NCBI GenBank assembly: GCA_964538915.1
Contig: CAZIFB010000014.1
Coordinates: 1 to 64,000, forward strand
DNA: 64,000 bases
Direction of reading: 5' to 3'
From: JAEUHQ01 sp964538915
GTDB lineage: Bacteria; Planctomycetota; UBA1135; UBA2386
Shown here in pieces: positions 16,856-25,065 of the stretch (the first letter of the stretch is position 1; each line of letters begins with the position of its first letter). The position numbers and the translations under genes were made by a program. The notes beneath the pieces are model-generated. The model worked only from the letters and a program-made list of their open reading frames with translations. It made no database searches and was not told the origin of the DNA.

Positions 16856-18352
16856 TCAGGCGTCGACGGCCGCCGCGGTGCCCGCCAGGAACGAACGCAG
16901 CGTGTCGATCTCGACGCCCACCCCGGTGAACCACTTCACCTGGGCAGCCGCCTGCGCGAGGAACATCTCGATGCCCGGGACCACGGTGGCACCCGCGGCG
17001 GCCGCGTCGCGCAGAAGGCGCGTCATGCGCGGCTGGTAGACCATGTCGAGCACGACCGAGCCCTTCGCGGGGCACCACTCCGGAACGAGCCGCTCTTCGG
17101 GATCGCGATCGGCGCTGCCGACGGGCGTCGCGTGCACCACGACTGCCGGCGCCAGTTCCTCCATCACGCGCACGCCGAGGCTGCCGAGGCGGATCCCGCG
17201 AGCGCGCGCGAACTCTCGGCACGGCTCGAGCGAGCGCCCGAGCATCGTGACGGCGAACCCCATGCGCTGGAGTGCCAGCGCGCCTGCCCGCGCCGCGCCG
17301 CCGGCGCCCAGCACGACGGCGTTGCGGCCGTCGCCGCTGCCCACCCCGGCGCGCTGCAGGGCATCTCGTGTGCCCGCGACATCGGTGTTGTGTCCCACGA
17401 GCTGGCCGTGCGCTTCCACGACGATCGTGTTCACGACGCCCGTCGCGGAGGCGTCGTCGTCGAGGCGGTGGCAGGCGCCCGCCATCGACTCCTTCCACGG
17501 CGCGGTGACCGAGAGACCGCGCAGGCTGCGCCGCGGCAACATCGCGACCACCGCTTCCGGGCGCGACGTCTCGAACGGGAGGTACACCGCATCGAGGCCG
17601 ATCCGGCGGAACACGCGGTTGTGCAGCCACGGACCGAGCGAGGACAGCGCCGGGTTGCCGAGCAGCCCGAACACCGATGTGCCGCTCCCGAGCCCGTGCG
17701 CGCGCAGCAAGCCCGCGGCGAGCCCGACCGGCACCTGCCCCGGCGCGGTCTCCTCCGCCCCGTCGACGCTCGTGTAGACGAAGGGCGCACCCGCGGCACA
17801 CGCGAGGATGCGCGTCGGCCACGCGGTTCGTCCCATCGCGAACGCGACCGTCGGCTGCGTCGACTGGTCGGTCGACTGCAACAGGTCCAGGACCGGCGCC
17901 GCATCCGCGAGATCGTGCGCGGTGACGACGATCTTCGCGACGGTGCCCGGCAGCGACAGCAGACGGTCGCGGATCTGCGGCAGCTCCTTCGGCACGCCGG
18001 TGAAGCTGTGGAACGAGCGCACGAACAGGCGCAACCGGGTCTTTCCCGCCGGCGGCGCCCAGGCCTCGTGCATCTCCAGATCGAGGCCGACCGCGCCCGC
18101 CGCGAGCGCGTGAACGAGCAGTTCGCGCCGTTCGCCGAGGGTGCCGCGAAAGTGACCGCCGTCTTCGGGCGTGCGGCACGCGACGAGCACGGGCAGCCGC
18201 GAGGCCGCGATCGCCGGCGCGAGGTCTGCACCCGCGGACCATCGATCGAGGCGGAGTTCGAGCCAATCGGCACCGGCCATCGCGGCGCGCGCCGCCGCGC
18301 GAGCGACCTGCTCCCTCGATTCCGCGAACACGCTCGCGATGATCTGCGCCAC
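16856..18352 (-). CDS. aroDE: Bifunctional 3-dehydroquinate dehydratase / shikimate dehydrogenase
   Basis: 498 residues. The N-terminal about 215 are a type I dehydroquinate dehydratase: WLELRLDRW, LDLEMHEA, the catalytic histidine in RSFHSFTGVP and the Schiff-base lysine in VAKIVVTAHD. The C-terminal about 270 are shikimate dehydrogenase: GNPALSSLGPWLHN, SVTAPWKE with the catalytic lysine, HNTDVAGTRDAL with the catalytic aspartate, NADP loop VVLGAGGAARA, DMVYQPRMTRLL. The fusion performs steps three and four of the shikimate pathway, as in plants and chlamydiae. The second serine of the substrate-binding SxS motif is a glycine here. Start: GTG 18352 is two bases after the upstream stop; a CTG at 18358 would overlap it. 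Part of the long minus-strand unit from pssA. Confidence 0.93.
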   Translation of the reverse strand: MAQIIASVFAESREQVARAAARAAMAGADWLELRLDRWSAGADLAPAIAASRLPVLVACRTPEDGGHFRGTLGERRELLVHALAAGAVGLDLEMHEAWAPPAGKTRLRLFVRSFHSFTGVPKELPQIRDRLLSLPGTVAKIVVTAHDLADAAPVLDLLQSTDQSTQPTVAFAMGRTAWPTRILACAAGAPFVYTSVDGAEETAPGQVPVGLAAGLLRAHGLGSGTSVFGLLGNPALSSLGPWLHNRVFRRIGLDAVYLPFETSRPEAVVAMLPRRSLRGLSVTAPWKESMAGACHRLDDDASATGVVNTIVVEAHGQLVGHNTDVAGTRDALQRAGVGSGDGRNAVVLGAGGAARAGALALQRMGFAVTMLGRSLEPCREFARARGIRLGSLGVRVMEELAPAVVVHATPVGSADRDPEERLVPEWCPAKGSVVLDMVYQPRMTRLLRDAAAAGATVVPGIEMFLAQAAAQVKWFTGVGVEIDTLRSFLAGTAAAVDA

Positions 18353-18354
18353 GA

Positions 18355-19233
18355 TCAGCGGACTCCGGGCGGGCCCAGTGCCCTGCGCAGCTCCGCGGCG
18401 GTGCTCCCATCGAGGCCCTGCACGAGATCGACCGCCGAGAGCATCAGCGCGCGGTAGACGTTCGCGGCGCCCGGCGCCATCGCGTCGAGCCGCGCCACGT
18501 GAGCACGAACGGTCTCGAGGTCCCCACGTCGCACCGGGCCCGACAGGGCCGCCGCGGCACCGTGCGCACTGCTCGCACGTAGAGCTGCCGCCATCAGCGC
18601 GTCCGCGAGGCACCGCCGCTCCGTGTCGCCGAGCCCACCCGACGCCGCGAACGCGCGGTCGACGGCGCCGCGCAGCGCCGTGAGCCCGTTCGCCGCCAGG
18701 GTGCAAGCGGCATGGTAGGCGACCCGATCGACAGCGCCGGCTGAGAACGGCACGACACCGAGCATCGTGCAGAGGCGCCGCAGCAGACGTTCGCTGCGCG
18801 GCTCGGCTTCGAGCAGCACGGGTGCGCCCGCGAGTGCGAGCACCCCGGTCTCCGCGTCGGGCATCGGCACCACCGGGTGCAACGCGCCGCGGCGGATGCC
18901 CGGCAGCCCGGGCGGGAAGGCATCGAGCCCGCGGCGACCCGACGTGTGGAGCCACAGGCCGCACGGCCGCGCACCGCCGTTCGCCGCCGCGGCCGCCACG
19001 GCCGCATCGAGCTCACCGTCGCCCACCGAGAACACGACGACGTGCGCGCGCGCGAGATCCGACCACCCGAGGGCACGACCGCGACCGCAGAACCGGATCG
19101 CCGCCGCGATGCTCGCTTCGCCGCGCCCCACGAAGCCGAGGACTTCGCCGCCGGCGTGCACGAACCGCTTTGCCATCGCACAACCGACGCGGCCGGGTCC
19201 GACGATCACGATGCGAAGCGTCACCGCGCCCAT
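18355..19233 (-). CDS. Rossmann-fold and DUF2520 domain protein
   Basis: 292 residues. The N-terminal Rossmann domain begins RIVIVGPGRVGCAMAKRFVH (dinucleotide-binding GxGxxG type), followed by the family strings LHTSGRRGLDAF, LHPVVPMPD and, in the helical C-terminal DUF2520 part, DRVAYHAACTLAANGLTAL and LSGPVRRGD. This family is predicted to be an oxidoreductase related to ketopantoate reductase and F420/NADP oxidoreductases; the substrate is not established. Such genes are often found close to pantothenate genes, and a panC domain lies 2 kb away in the same direction. ATG 19233 is chosen because the Rossmann strand begins six residues later. Confidence 0.8.
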   Translation of the reverse strand: MGAVTLRIVIVGPGRVGCAMAKRFVHAGGEVLGFVGRGEASIAAAIRFCGRGRALGWSDLARAHVVVFSVGDGELDAAVAAAAANGGARPCGLWLHTSGRRGLDAFPPGLPGIRRGALHPVVPMPDAETGVLALAGAPVLLEAEPRSERLLRRLCTMLGVVPFSAGAVDRVAYHAACTLAANGLTALRGAVDRAFAASGGLGDTERRCLADALMAAALRASSAHGAAAALSGPVRRGDLETVRAHVARLDAMAPGAANVYRALMLSAVDLVQGLDGSTAAELRRALGPPGVR

Positions 19234-19294
19234 CCTAGTGCCGGACCAGCGCGGGAGGGACCCGGGAGCCGCGTTGCCCGCGAGGAAAGGCGGC

Positions 19295-19870
19295 TCAGAT
19301 CGCCGCACCTCCCGACATCATGCCGCCGCCGTGATCGGCCTGGCGTCGGCGATCCCGTTCGTCCTGACGCCGCTCGAGTTCTTCGATGTAGTCGTCGTCG
19401 ATGGTCTCGCTGAGCACGTCGAAGTCGTCGAAGTCCTTGGGTCGGTAGCTCGCACCTGCAGTGCGCGCAGCCTCCGCCTCCTCGACGTAGGCCCGAACCA
19501 CGGCCTTGTGCAGTTCGATCCGGGTCGCGCTGTTGATCGGGTGCGCCAGATCGGCGTGGAGGCGTGCACGACCGCGCATGTCCTTGGGCGCCCGATCCGG
19601 GTCGAGGCGCACGCCGCACTGGTTGCAGAACGCCGCACGAAGGTGGTTCTTGTGGTGGCACTTCGCACAGTGGTCGGCGAGCTTGCGACTCGGCATCGCG
19701 ACGAACGGCCCCTTGTTCCCGTCGATGATCTTCAGGTCGCGCACGACGAACGCGTCGTCGATCGTCACGCTGGCGTACGCCTTCAGCTTGTTGCGCGGGT
19801 CGTCCGTGAGCTTGACCCGCACTTCCGTGATGTGGAACTGCACGCGTTCGCCGCCGCCATTCTGTTGCAT
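19295..19870 (-). CDS. spoVG: SpoVG-family protein with inserted zinc ribbon
   Basis: 191 residues against about 85-100 for typical SpoVG. The core is clear: ITEVRVKL (14-21), KLKAYASVTIDDAFVVRDLK (28-47), IDGNKGPFVAMPSRK (49-63) and, after an insert, DLAHPINSATR (107-117). The insert at about 66-106 replaces a short loop of normal SpoVG and holds C68, C71, C82 and C85 in two CxxC pairs, a zinc-ribbon pattern. The C-terminal about 55 residues are acidic/charged and end GGGMMSGGAAI. SpoVG proteins bind RNA and DNA and act as global regulators. A GGGAGG site precedes ATG 19870. Position next to ispE resembles Bacillus, where spoVG also lies close to ispE. Confidence 0.93.
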   Translation of the reverse strand: MQQNGGGERVQFHITEVRVKLTDDPRNKLKAYASVTIDDAFVVRDLKIIDGNKGPFVAMPSRKLADHCAKCHHKNHLRAAFCNQCGVRLDPDRAPKDMRGRARLHADLAHPINSATRIELHKAVVRAYVEEAEAARTAGASYRPKDFDDFDVLSETIDDDYIEELERRQDERDRRRQADHGGGMMSGGAAI

Positions 19871-19962
19871 CGCCGCCTCCCTGGGTTTCCGACACCGGCC
19901 GCCGCGCGTCACCGACCTGACGAACGACCCCGGCAAAGTCCGGTCGCGTCACGGCGGCGGTC

Positions 19963-19994
19963 GGCGCGGCCCGTCGGGACCGCGGCGCCGCGCC
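19963..19994 (-). terminator. Possible hairpin after ispE
   Basis: GGCGCGGC (19963-19970) pairs with GCCGCGCC (19987-19994) around a 16-base loop, starting right at the ispE stop codon. There is no T tract, and an alternative inner palindrome (CGCGGCGCCGCG at 19981) competes. May attenuate transcription before spoVG, which has its own strong ribosome-binding site; may be chance. Confidence 0.25.
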
Positions 19995-19995
19995 G

Positions 19996-20916
19996 TCACC
20001 CGGCCGGCCGCGGCGCTCGCGTCGGGAGATCCGCTCCCGCGTCCGCGCTGCGTGTTTGCAGGAGTCGCGAACCCTCGTCCGCGATCCCCCGCAGACGGTC
20101 CTCGCACCGACGTGCTTCGCCTTCGGTGTCGAACGCCAGGAAGAGGGTCGATCCGCTGCCGGTCATCGCAACCTGCGGATATCCGAGGTCGGCGATCCTC
20201 CGTCGCAGCGCTGCGAGAGCAGGTCTGACCCGCTCCGCCGCCCGCTCCAAGTCGTTGCAGAACACGTAGCCCAAGGCGGAATCCGTGGTGAATCGGCCCG
20301 TCGGGTCGCGGACAGTACCGTCGGCCGCACCAGCGTTCCAGGACGCCGCATGGTTTTTGTACACGTCGGCGGTCGGGCACCCGAACGGCGGCACCACGAG
20401 CAGGAACCAGCGCGCGGGCACGTTCGCAACTTCGAGTTCGTCGCCGATGCCCCGCCCCCACTGGCTGCCGCCGCGAAGGAAGAACGGCACGTCGGCGCCG
20501 AGCGCGACCGCGATGCTCGCCAACGCCGCGAGGTCGAGCGGATCGCCGCATGCCGCGTTCGCGAGACGCAGCGCCGCCGCTGCGTCGCTGCTCCCGCCGC
20601 CGAGACCGGCGCCGTGCGGGATGCGTTTGTGAAGCCTCACGTCGAAGCCGCCGCGATGGCCCGTCGCCCCGACGAAGCGCGCGATCGCGCGCACCACGAG
20701 GTTGTCCGGACCCGGATCGACCACGAGCTCCGGACGATCGGCGGTGACGCGCAGCCTGACGCCCTCGGCCGCTGGCGCGAGCCACAGTTCGTCGTGCAGG
20801 TCGAGCGCGTGGAACAGCGTCTCGAGCAGGTGGTAGCCGTCGGCGCGCCGGCCGACGATGCGCAGCACGAGGTTCACCTTCGCCCGTGCCGGCAGCGACC
20901 AGCCAGCGTCGCTCAC
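19996..20916 (-). CDS. ispE: 4-diphosphocytidyl-2-C-methyl-D-erythritol kinase
   Basis: 306 residues. GHMP-family kinase that phosphorylates the 2-hydroxyl of CDP-methylerythritol in the MEP isoprenoid pathway. Motifs: N-terminal ARAKVNLVLRIVGRRADGYH, the ATP-binding glycine loop PHGAGLGGGSSDAAAALR, VALGADVPFFLRGG, and the C-terminal VAMTGSGSTLF. The GTG start at 20916 overlaps the stop of the folK-panC gene (GTGA), so the two are translationally coupled. The C-terminal extension after LFLAFDTEGEARR is short and disordered. dxr, of the same pathway, is at 6.7 kb on the other strand. Confidence 0.95.
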   Translation of the reverse strand: MSDAGWSLPARAKVNLVLRIVGRRADGYHLLETLFHALDLHDELWLAPAAEGVRLRVTADRPELVVDPGPDNLVVRAIARFVGATGHRGGFDVRLHKRIPHGAGLGGGSSDAAAALRLANAACGDPLDLAALASIAVALGADVPFFLRGGSQWGRGIGDELEVANVPARWFLLVVPPFGCPTADVYKNHAASWNAGAADGTVRDPTGRFTTDSALGYVFCNDLERAAERVRPALAALRRRIADLGYPQVAMTGSGSTLFLAFDTEGEARRCEDRLRGIADEGSRLLQTRSADAGADLPTRAPRPAG

Positions 20917-22220
20917 GAACCCTCCGCGAGCGCCATGTTGTCGAGGAGCCGCACCGGCCGCACACCGCGCTCGAAGCGCGCCGCGACGAGCATGCGCCCG
21001 CCGGCGATCGGTCCGGCGGGCAGCGGCCCGAGGTCCCCTTCGCGGCGGAGCTCCAGGTAGTCGAGTGCGGCGAGCGGCTCGCTCGCGATCACCGCGCGAG
21101 CGCGGGCAACGAGACCGTCGCGATCGCGTTCGCCGCGCGCGAACGCATGCTGCGCGCTCGACAGGGCCCGGAACAGGATCGTGCTCGCACGCCGGTCGTC
21201 GGCACCGAGGTACACGTTGCGACTCGACATCGCGAGCCCGTCCGCTTCGCGCACGATCGGGCAGGGCACGATGCGGATCGGGAAGCCGAGGTCGTCCGTC
21301 ATGCGGCGGATCACCGCGAGCTGCTGCGCGTCCTTCTCGCCGAAGTAGGCGCGGTGCGGGCGGGTGATCGCGAACAGACGGGCGACGACGGTCGCGACCC
21401 CGGAGAAGTGCCCCGGTCGGATCGCACCCTCCATTCCCTCGGCAGCAGCCCCCACGGCAACGTGACTGCAGAAGCCCTCGTCGTACATCGCGGCAACCGA
21501 CGGCGCGAACACCGCATCGGCACCGGCTGCTGAGCAGAGTCGCCGGTCGCCCTCGAGGTCGCGCGGGTACGCCGCGAAGTCCTCGCGCGGCCCGAACTGC
21601 AGCGGGTTGACGAAGATCGTCGCGATCACGCGATCGCATTCGGAGCGCGCGATGCGCATCAGGCTCGCGTGCCCTTCGTGCAGCGACCCCATCGTCGGCA
21701 CCAGTCCCACGACGCACCCGTTCGCGGCCCAGCCCGATGCCAGGGCGGAGATCGCCCCCGGCGTGTCGACCAGCAGGGGTCGCTCCGTGCGCGGCGCGTT
21801 CTCCACGTCCACGCCGAGCTCGCGCAGCGGCTCGACGACGAACGCGCGCTGGTGCCAGCGCGGGTGAGGCACGACCAGGTCGCGGCCGTCGAACGTCTCG
21901 CCGTCCGCGAGCACGATGTCGAGATCGAGCGGCCGCGGGTGGTTCCTCTCGGCGGGCAGGCGACGGCCGGCCTCCGCTTCGATCGCCTTGCACACCGCGA
22001 GCAGCGCCGGCAACGGCAACGTCGATCGCACTTCGGCCACGGCGTTCAGGTACGGTCCCTGCGCAGGGCCGTCGCCGACGAACGCGGACTCGCGGAACGA
22101 CGACACTCGTACCACTTCGACGCCTGGCACTGCGCGGAGCCGCAGCAGGGAGCGTTCGAGATTCGCGCGGCGGTCCCCTTCGTTGCTGCCGAGTGCGAGA
22201 TGGACCGTGGACGCTCGCAC
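20913..22220 (-). CDS. folK-panC: FolK-PanC fusion: HPPK and pantothenate synthetase
   Basis: 435 residues in one frame. Residues about 5-160 are 6-hydroxymethyl-7,8-dihydropterin pyrophosphokinase: HLALGSNEGDRRANLERSL, NAVAEV, the Mg-binding RPLDLDIVLADG and VPHPRWHQRAFVVEPL. Residues about 165-435 are pantothenate synthetase: LVPTMGSLHEGHASLMRIAR (ATP-site HxGH), TIFVNPLQFGP, RPGHFSGVATVVARLF, YFGEKDAQQ and READGLAMSSRN, all intact. So the gene should supply one step each of folate and of pantothenate/CoA synthesis. There is no stop or plausible internal start between the domains, whereas these are normally two genes. Start: GTG 22220 lies just before the HPPK strand; CTG 22247 or TTG 22241 are possible. 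Downstream ispE overlaps by 4 bases. Confidence 0.92.
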   Translation of the reverse strand: MRASTVHLALGSNEGDRRANLERSLLRLRAVPGVEVVRVSSFRESAFVGDGPAQGPYLNAVAEVRSTLPLPALLAVCKAIEAEAGRRLPAERNHPRPLDLDIVLADGETFDGRDLVVPHPRWHQRAFVVEPLRELGVDVENAPRTERPLLVDTPGAISALASGWAANGCVVGLVPTMGSLHEGHASLMRIARSECDRVIATIFVNPLQFGPREDFAAYPRDLEGDRRLCSAAGADAVFAPSVAAMYDEGFCSHVAVGAAAEGMEGAIRPGHFSGVATVVARLFAITRPHRAYFGEKDAQQLAVIRRMTDDLGFPIRIVPCPIVREADGLAMSSRNVYLGADDRRASTILFRALSSAQHAFARGERDRDGLVARARAVIASEPLAALDYLELRREGDLGPLPAGPIAGGRMLVAARFERGVRPVRLLDNMALAEGS

Positions 22221-22243
22221 GGGCTGGGCAGGGCGCGACAAGC

Positions 22244-23191
22244 TCAGTTCCGGCTCGGCGGCAGGCGCAACGCCGACTCGTCCTCGAAGTCCTCGTCGTC
22301 GTCGTCGTCGTGCCGACGGAGCACCGCCCGGAACACGCCGACCACGATCCCCGACAGCACGTAGCCCACCGTGCACACCGCGGCGGCGACCTGCCACTCC
22401 ACCGTCGCCACGACGAGGAAGACCACGAGGCCGGCGAGGAAGGGCATGCTGTGCCGCTTCTTCAGGATCGTGTGCAGCGCGTGGGGATACGGGATCCGGC
22501 TCACCATCAGCAGCCCGAGGAGCACGAGCAGCACCGGCATCGTGCGGACGATCGCGTCGATCGCGCCGGTCGCGGCCAGCCACGTGCGCAGGTCGGAGTC
22601 GGCGTCGCGCTTCGCGCAGAACAGGGCGACGAGCGAACACACGACCGCTGCGGCCGCCGGCGACGGCAGCCCCTTGAACTCGCGATGGTCCTCTTCGTCC
22701 GCGGACGTCTCGACGTTGAAGCGCGCGAGCCGCAGCGCGGCACACAGCACGTACACGGCGGCGGCGGCGAAGAACAGCTTCGGGTGCAGGGGCAGGAGCC
22801 GGTTGTCGTCCGTCTGCGCGTGCCAGTCCACGAGGACCTTGGCGAGGAACGCGGGTGCCAGGCCGAACGTGACCATGTCGGCCATGCTGTCGAGCTGCGC
22901 CCCGAACGGCGTCGTCTGACCGGTCATGCGGGCGACGCGGCCGTCGAGCGCATCCAGCACCATCGCGACGAAGACGAGCAGCGTCGCCGCTTCGAACAGC
23001 GGGAGGACGGTGGTGAACGGCGCTCCCGGGTGAGCCAGACGCAGCGCGTCCGCGACCTTCGAGATCGCGAGGAAGCCGCAGAACACGTTGCCGAGGGTCA
23101 CGAGGCTCGGCAGAACCGGGACGTCCTTGAGTCGCCGCAAGCCGCGGCGGCGGCGGACGACCGGCACGTCCTCGACGCGGGGAGAAGTCAC
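22244..23191 (-). CDS. pssA: CDP-diacylglycerol-serine O-phosphatidyltransferase
   Basis: 315 residues with about eight membrane segments. The CDP-alcohol phosphatidyltransferase signature is complete: DALDGRVARMTGQTTPFGAQ followed by LDSMADMVTFGLAPA, giving D-G-x2-A-R-x(n)-G-x3-D-x3-D with its metal- and CDP-binding aspartates. The preceding LPSLVTLGNVFCGFLAI is typical of PssA, which makes phosphatidylserine for phosphatidylethanolamine. The C-terminal tail is strongly acidic (RRHDDDDDEDFEDES). GTG 23191 is preceded, seven bases upstream, by a TACCAT hexamer and no ribosome-binding site. It heads the minus-strand unit leading into folK-panC and ispE. Confidence 0.9.
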   Translation of the reverse strand: MTSPRVEDVPVVRRRRGLRRLKDVPVLPSLVTLGNVFCGFLAISKVADALRLAHPGAPFTTVLPLFEAATLLVFVAMVLDALDGRVARMTGQTTPFGAQLDSMADMVTFGLAPAFLAKVLVDWHAQTDDNRLLPLHPKLFFAAAAVYVLCAALRLARFNVETSADEEDHREFKGLPSPAAAAVVCSLVALFCAKRDADSDLRTWLAATGAIDAIVRTMPVLLVLLGLLMVSRIPYPHALHTILKKRHSMPFLAGLVVFLVVATVEWQVAAAVCTVGYVLSGIVVGVFRAVLRRHDDDDDEDFEDESALRLPPSRN

Positions 23192-23198
23192 CCGCTCG

Positions 23199-23204
23199 AT
23201 GGTA
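23199..23204 (-). promoter_or_regulatory. -10-like element of pssA
   Basis: TACCAT on the minus strand, seven bases before GTG 23191. The leader CTACCATCGAGCGG is nearly identical to that of the divergent rsmE. Confidence 0.45.
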
Positions 23205-23268
23205 GTGCACCTTCGCCCGGCCGCGGTAGCACGTTTCCCGGGCGCGTGGCGCCGGGGCTCCGCCCGTC

Positions 23269-23274
23269 TACCAT
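23269..23274 (+). promoter_or_regulatory. -10-like element of rsmE
   Basis: TACCAT, six bases before GTG 23281 and without a ribosome-binding site, consistent with a transcript that begins at the start codon. Confidence 0.45.
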
Positions 23275-23280
23275 CGTGCG

Positions 23281-24027
23281 GTGAACATCCTGCTGCTCGA
23301 GCCCGACGAACTCGACCCGCACGGCGTCGCTTTCGTTGGCGGCCGCCGCGCACAGCACGTCACGTCGGTGCTGCGGGCCGGCGTGGGAAACACACTGCGA
23401 ATCGGCGTGGTCGACGGATCGCTCGGCAGCGGGCTCGTCGACGCGATCGACGCGTCGGGAGTTCGGCTCGTGTGCACGCTCGGTGCGGCGCCGCCGCTCG
23501 TCGACGACGTTCTCTTCCTCGCGGTTCCGCGGCCCAAGGTCCTGTTGCGAATGCTCGCGCACGCGGCGGCCCTCGGCTTCGCGCGCATCGTGCTGTTCCG
23601 ATCCTGGCGCGTCGAGAAGAGCCACCTCGACAGCACCGCGATGCGCGCCGACGCGCAGCGCGAACAACTGTTGCTCGGGCTCGAGCAGGCCGGCCGGACA
23701 CGCATGCCGACGGTGGAGTTCCACCCCCTGTGGAAACCGATGGTCGAGGACACGCTCCCCGGCATGAGCCTGCCGAACCGCCGATTCTGCGGCCACCCGA
23801 ACGCGGCGGTGCCGACGCACGAGCTGTCGCTCGCGCGCGGTGAGCCGTTCGCACTCGCAATCGGCCCGGACGGCGGCTTCACCGACTACGAACTCGCAGG
23901 ACTCCGCACGAACGGCTTCGTCGCCGTCGGCGCGGGGCCGTTCCCGCTCCGGACCGAGACGGCGCTCGCCGTCCTCACCGGACAACTGGACCTGCTGCGC
24001 CGACGCGGTAGCGTGCCGCACCGATGA
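23281..24027 (+). CDS. rsmE: 16S rRNA (uracil-1498-N3)-methyltransferase
   Basis: 248 residues. SPOUT-class methyltransferase that uses SAM to methylate U1498 of 16S rRNA. The N-terminal PUA-like part begins NILLLEPDELD and contains RRAQHVTSVLRAGVGNTLRI; the C-terminal SPOUT knot is marked by ALAIGPDGGFTDYEL and FPLRTETALAVLTGQ, the family's SAM-binding loops. GTG 23281 is the first possible start and lies directly behind a -10-like hexamer. The stop overlaps the ATG of the next gene (ATGA). Confidence 0.93.
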   Translation: MNILLLEPDELDPHGVAFVGGRRAQHVTSVLRAGVGNTLRIGVVDGSLGSGLVDAIDASGVRLVCTLGAAPPLVDDVLFLAVPRPKVLLRMLAHAAALGFARIVLFRSWRVEKSHLDSTAMRADAQREQLLLGLEQAGRTRMPTVEFHPLWKPMVEDTLPGMSLPNRRFCGHPNAAVPTHELSLARGEPFALAIGPDGGFTDYELAGLRTNGFVAVGAGPFPLRTETALAVLTGQLDLLRRRGSVPHR

Positions 24028-25052
24028 GCCTGCGCGCGGGACTGTCCGGGTGCGGAGCAACGGGCATGCTCGCCGTGCAGCAATCCCGTCTGCACAACCA
24101 CTGCGACATCGTGGCGCTGCACGACACCGATCCGGTCGCGCTGCAGTCGATGCGCGAACGGACCGGCATCGCGGTCGGCAGCACGTCGTTCGCCGAGTTC
24201 CTCTCGACCGGGGTCGACTTCGTCGTGCTCGCCGGCCCGTGCGGCGTGCGCCGCGACCAGGTACAGCAGGCAACCGACCAGGCCGTGCCCTGCCTCCTGC
24301 ACGGGCCGATGGCCCTCGACGCCGGCGAAGCGGCCGCCATTGCCGCGATCGCGGAATCGGCGGAGATGAAGCTCGGCGTCGCGGTGCAGGGCCAGGAAGA
24401 CCCGGTCTTCGACGAATTGCGCCGCATGATCGCCGCGGACTGGTTCGGCGGCATCGTCCTGATGCAGGGCATCTGGGGCGAGGACGACCTCATCACCGTG
24501 CCTCGCTCGCCGGACGACTGGCGATTGCGCCCCGAGGCGTCCGGAGCCTGCCCGCTCGTGCGGCTCGCTTCGCACCACGTGCACCTCGCGAGCTGGCTGT
24601 CCGGTCGACCGGCGATGCAGGTCACGGCGCAGGCGACGCGCGGTTTCCTCTCGCTCCCCCACGACTCCGCAGTCGCCACCGCCGTGCTGCGCGGCAACCT
24701 GCTGTGCACGTTCGCCGCGAGCCACCTGACGGACGTACGCGCATTCGCGATCCACGGCATGGACGGCGGGGTCCGGATCGCCGGCGACCGCATGTGGCTC
24801 TTCGGGAAGAAGCCCTGGCAGGGCGACCTGATCGACTACCCCGACGCCGGCCGGAACGTGATGCTGGCTCGCACCGACTTCGGCGAGCGACTGCACCGGC
24901 GCGCCGCCGATCTCGAACTCCACGGCCGCTTCGCGCGGTGGATCGACGACCGCGACGACTTCCCGTGCCCGGCCGAACAGGCCGTGATCGACATGCGCGT
25001 GCTGGCCGCGATGAACCGAGCAGCCGTGTCGGGCCGAACCGAGACCGTGTGA
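24024..25052 (+). CDS. Gfo/Idh/MocA-family oxidoreductase-like protein
   Basis: 342 residues. The N-terminal Rossmann part has GLSGCGATGMLAVQQSRLH, then the family pattern of a polar strand (DIVALHDTDPVALQSM), STSFAEFLSTGVDFVVLAGP, and VPCLLHGPMALDAGEA where the usual E-K-P motif is H-G-P. The central region includes GACPLVRLASHHVHLASWLS, matching the family's conserved G-x(3)-D/R-x(3)-H-x2-D helix with an HHVH string. Members are NAD(P)-dependent sugar or sugar-derivative dehydrogenases; loss of the E-K-P lysine makes a catalytic role doubtful. It is translationally coupled to rsmE (4-base overlap) and convergent with rmlB, 13 bases apart. Confidence 0.75.
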   Translation: MSLRAGLSGCGATGMLAVQQSRLHNHCDIVALHDTDPVALQSMRERTGIAVGSTSFAEFLSTGVDFVVLAGPCGVRRDQVQQATDQAVPCLLHGPMALDAGEAAAIAAIAESAEMKLGVAVQGQEDPVFDELRRMIAADWFGGIVLMQGIWGEDDLITVPRSPDDWRLRPEASGACPLVRLASHHVHLASWLSGRPAMQVTAQATRGFLSLPHDSAVATAVLRGNLLCTFAASHLTDVRAFAIHGMDGGVRIAGDRMWLFGKKPWQGDLIDYPDAGRNVMLARTDFGERLHRRAADLELHGRFARWIDDRDDFPCPAEQAVIDMRVLAAMNRAAVSGRTETV

Positions 25053-25065
25053 TCCCTCGCAGCGA

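Noticed and set aside
16191..18410. Extension of the kinase frame to 1644 codons
   Set aside because: The upstream part is antisense-like and Arg/Gly-rich; the GTG at 16190, overlapping the sigma-factor stop, is the natural start.
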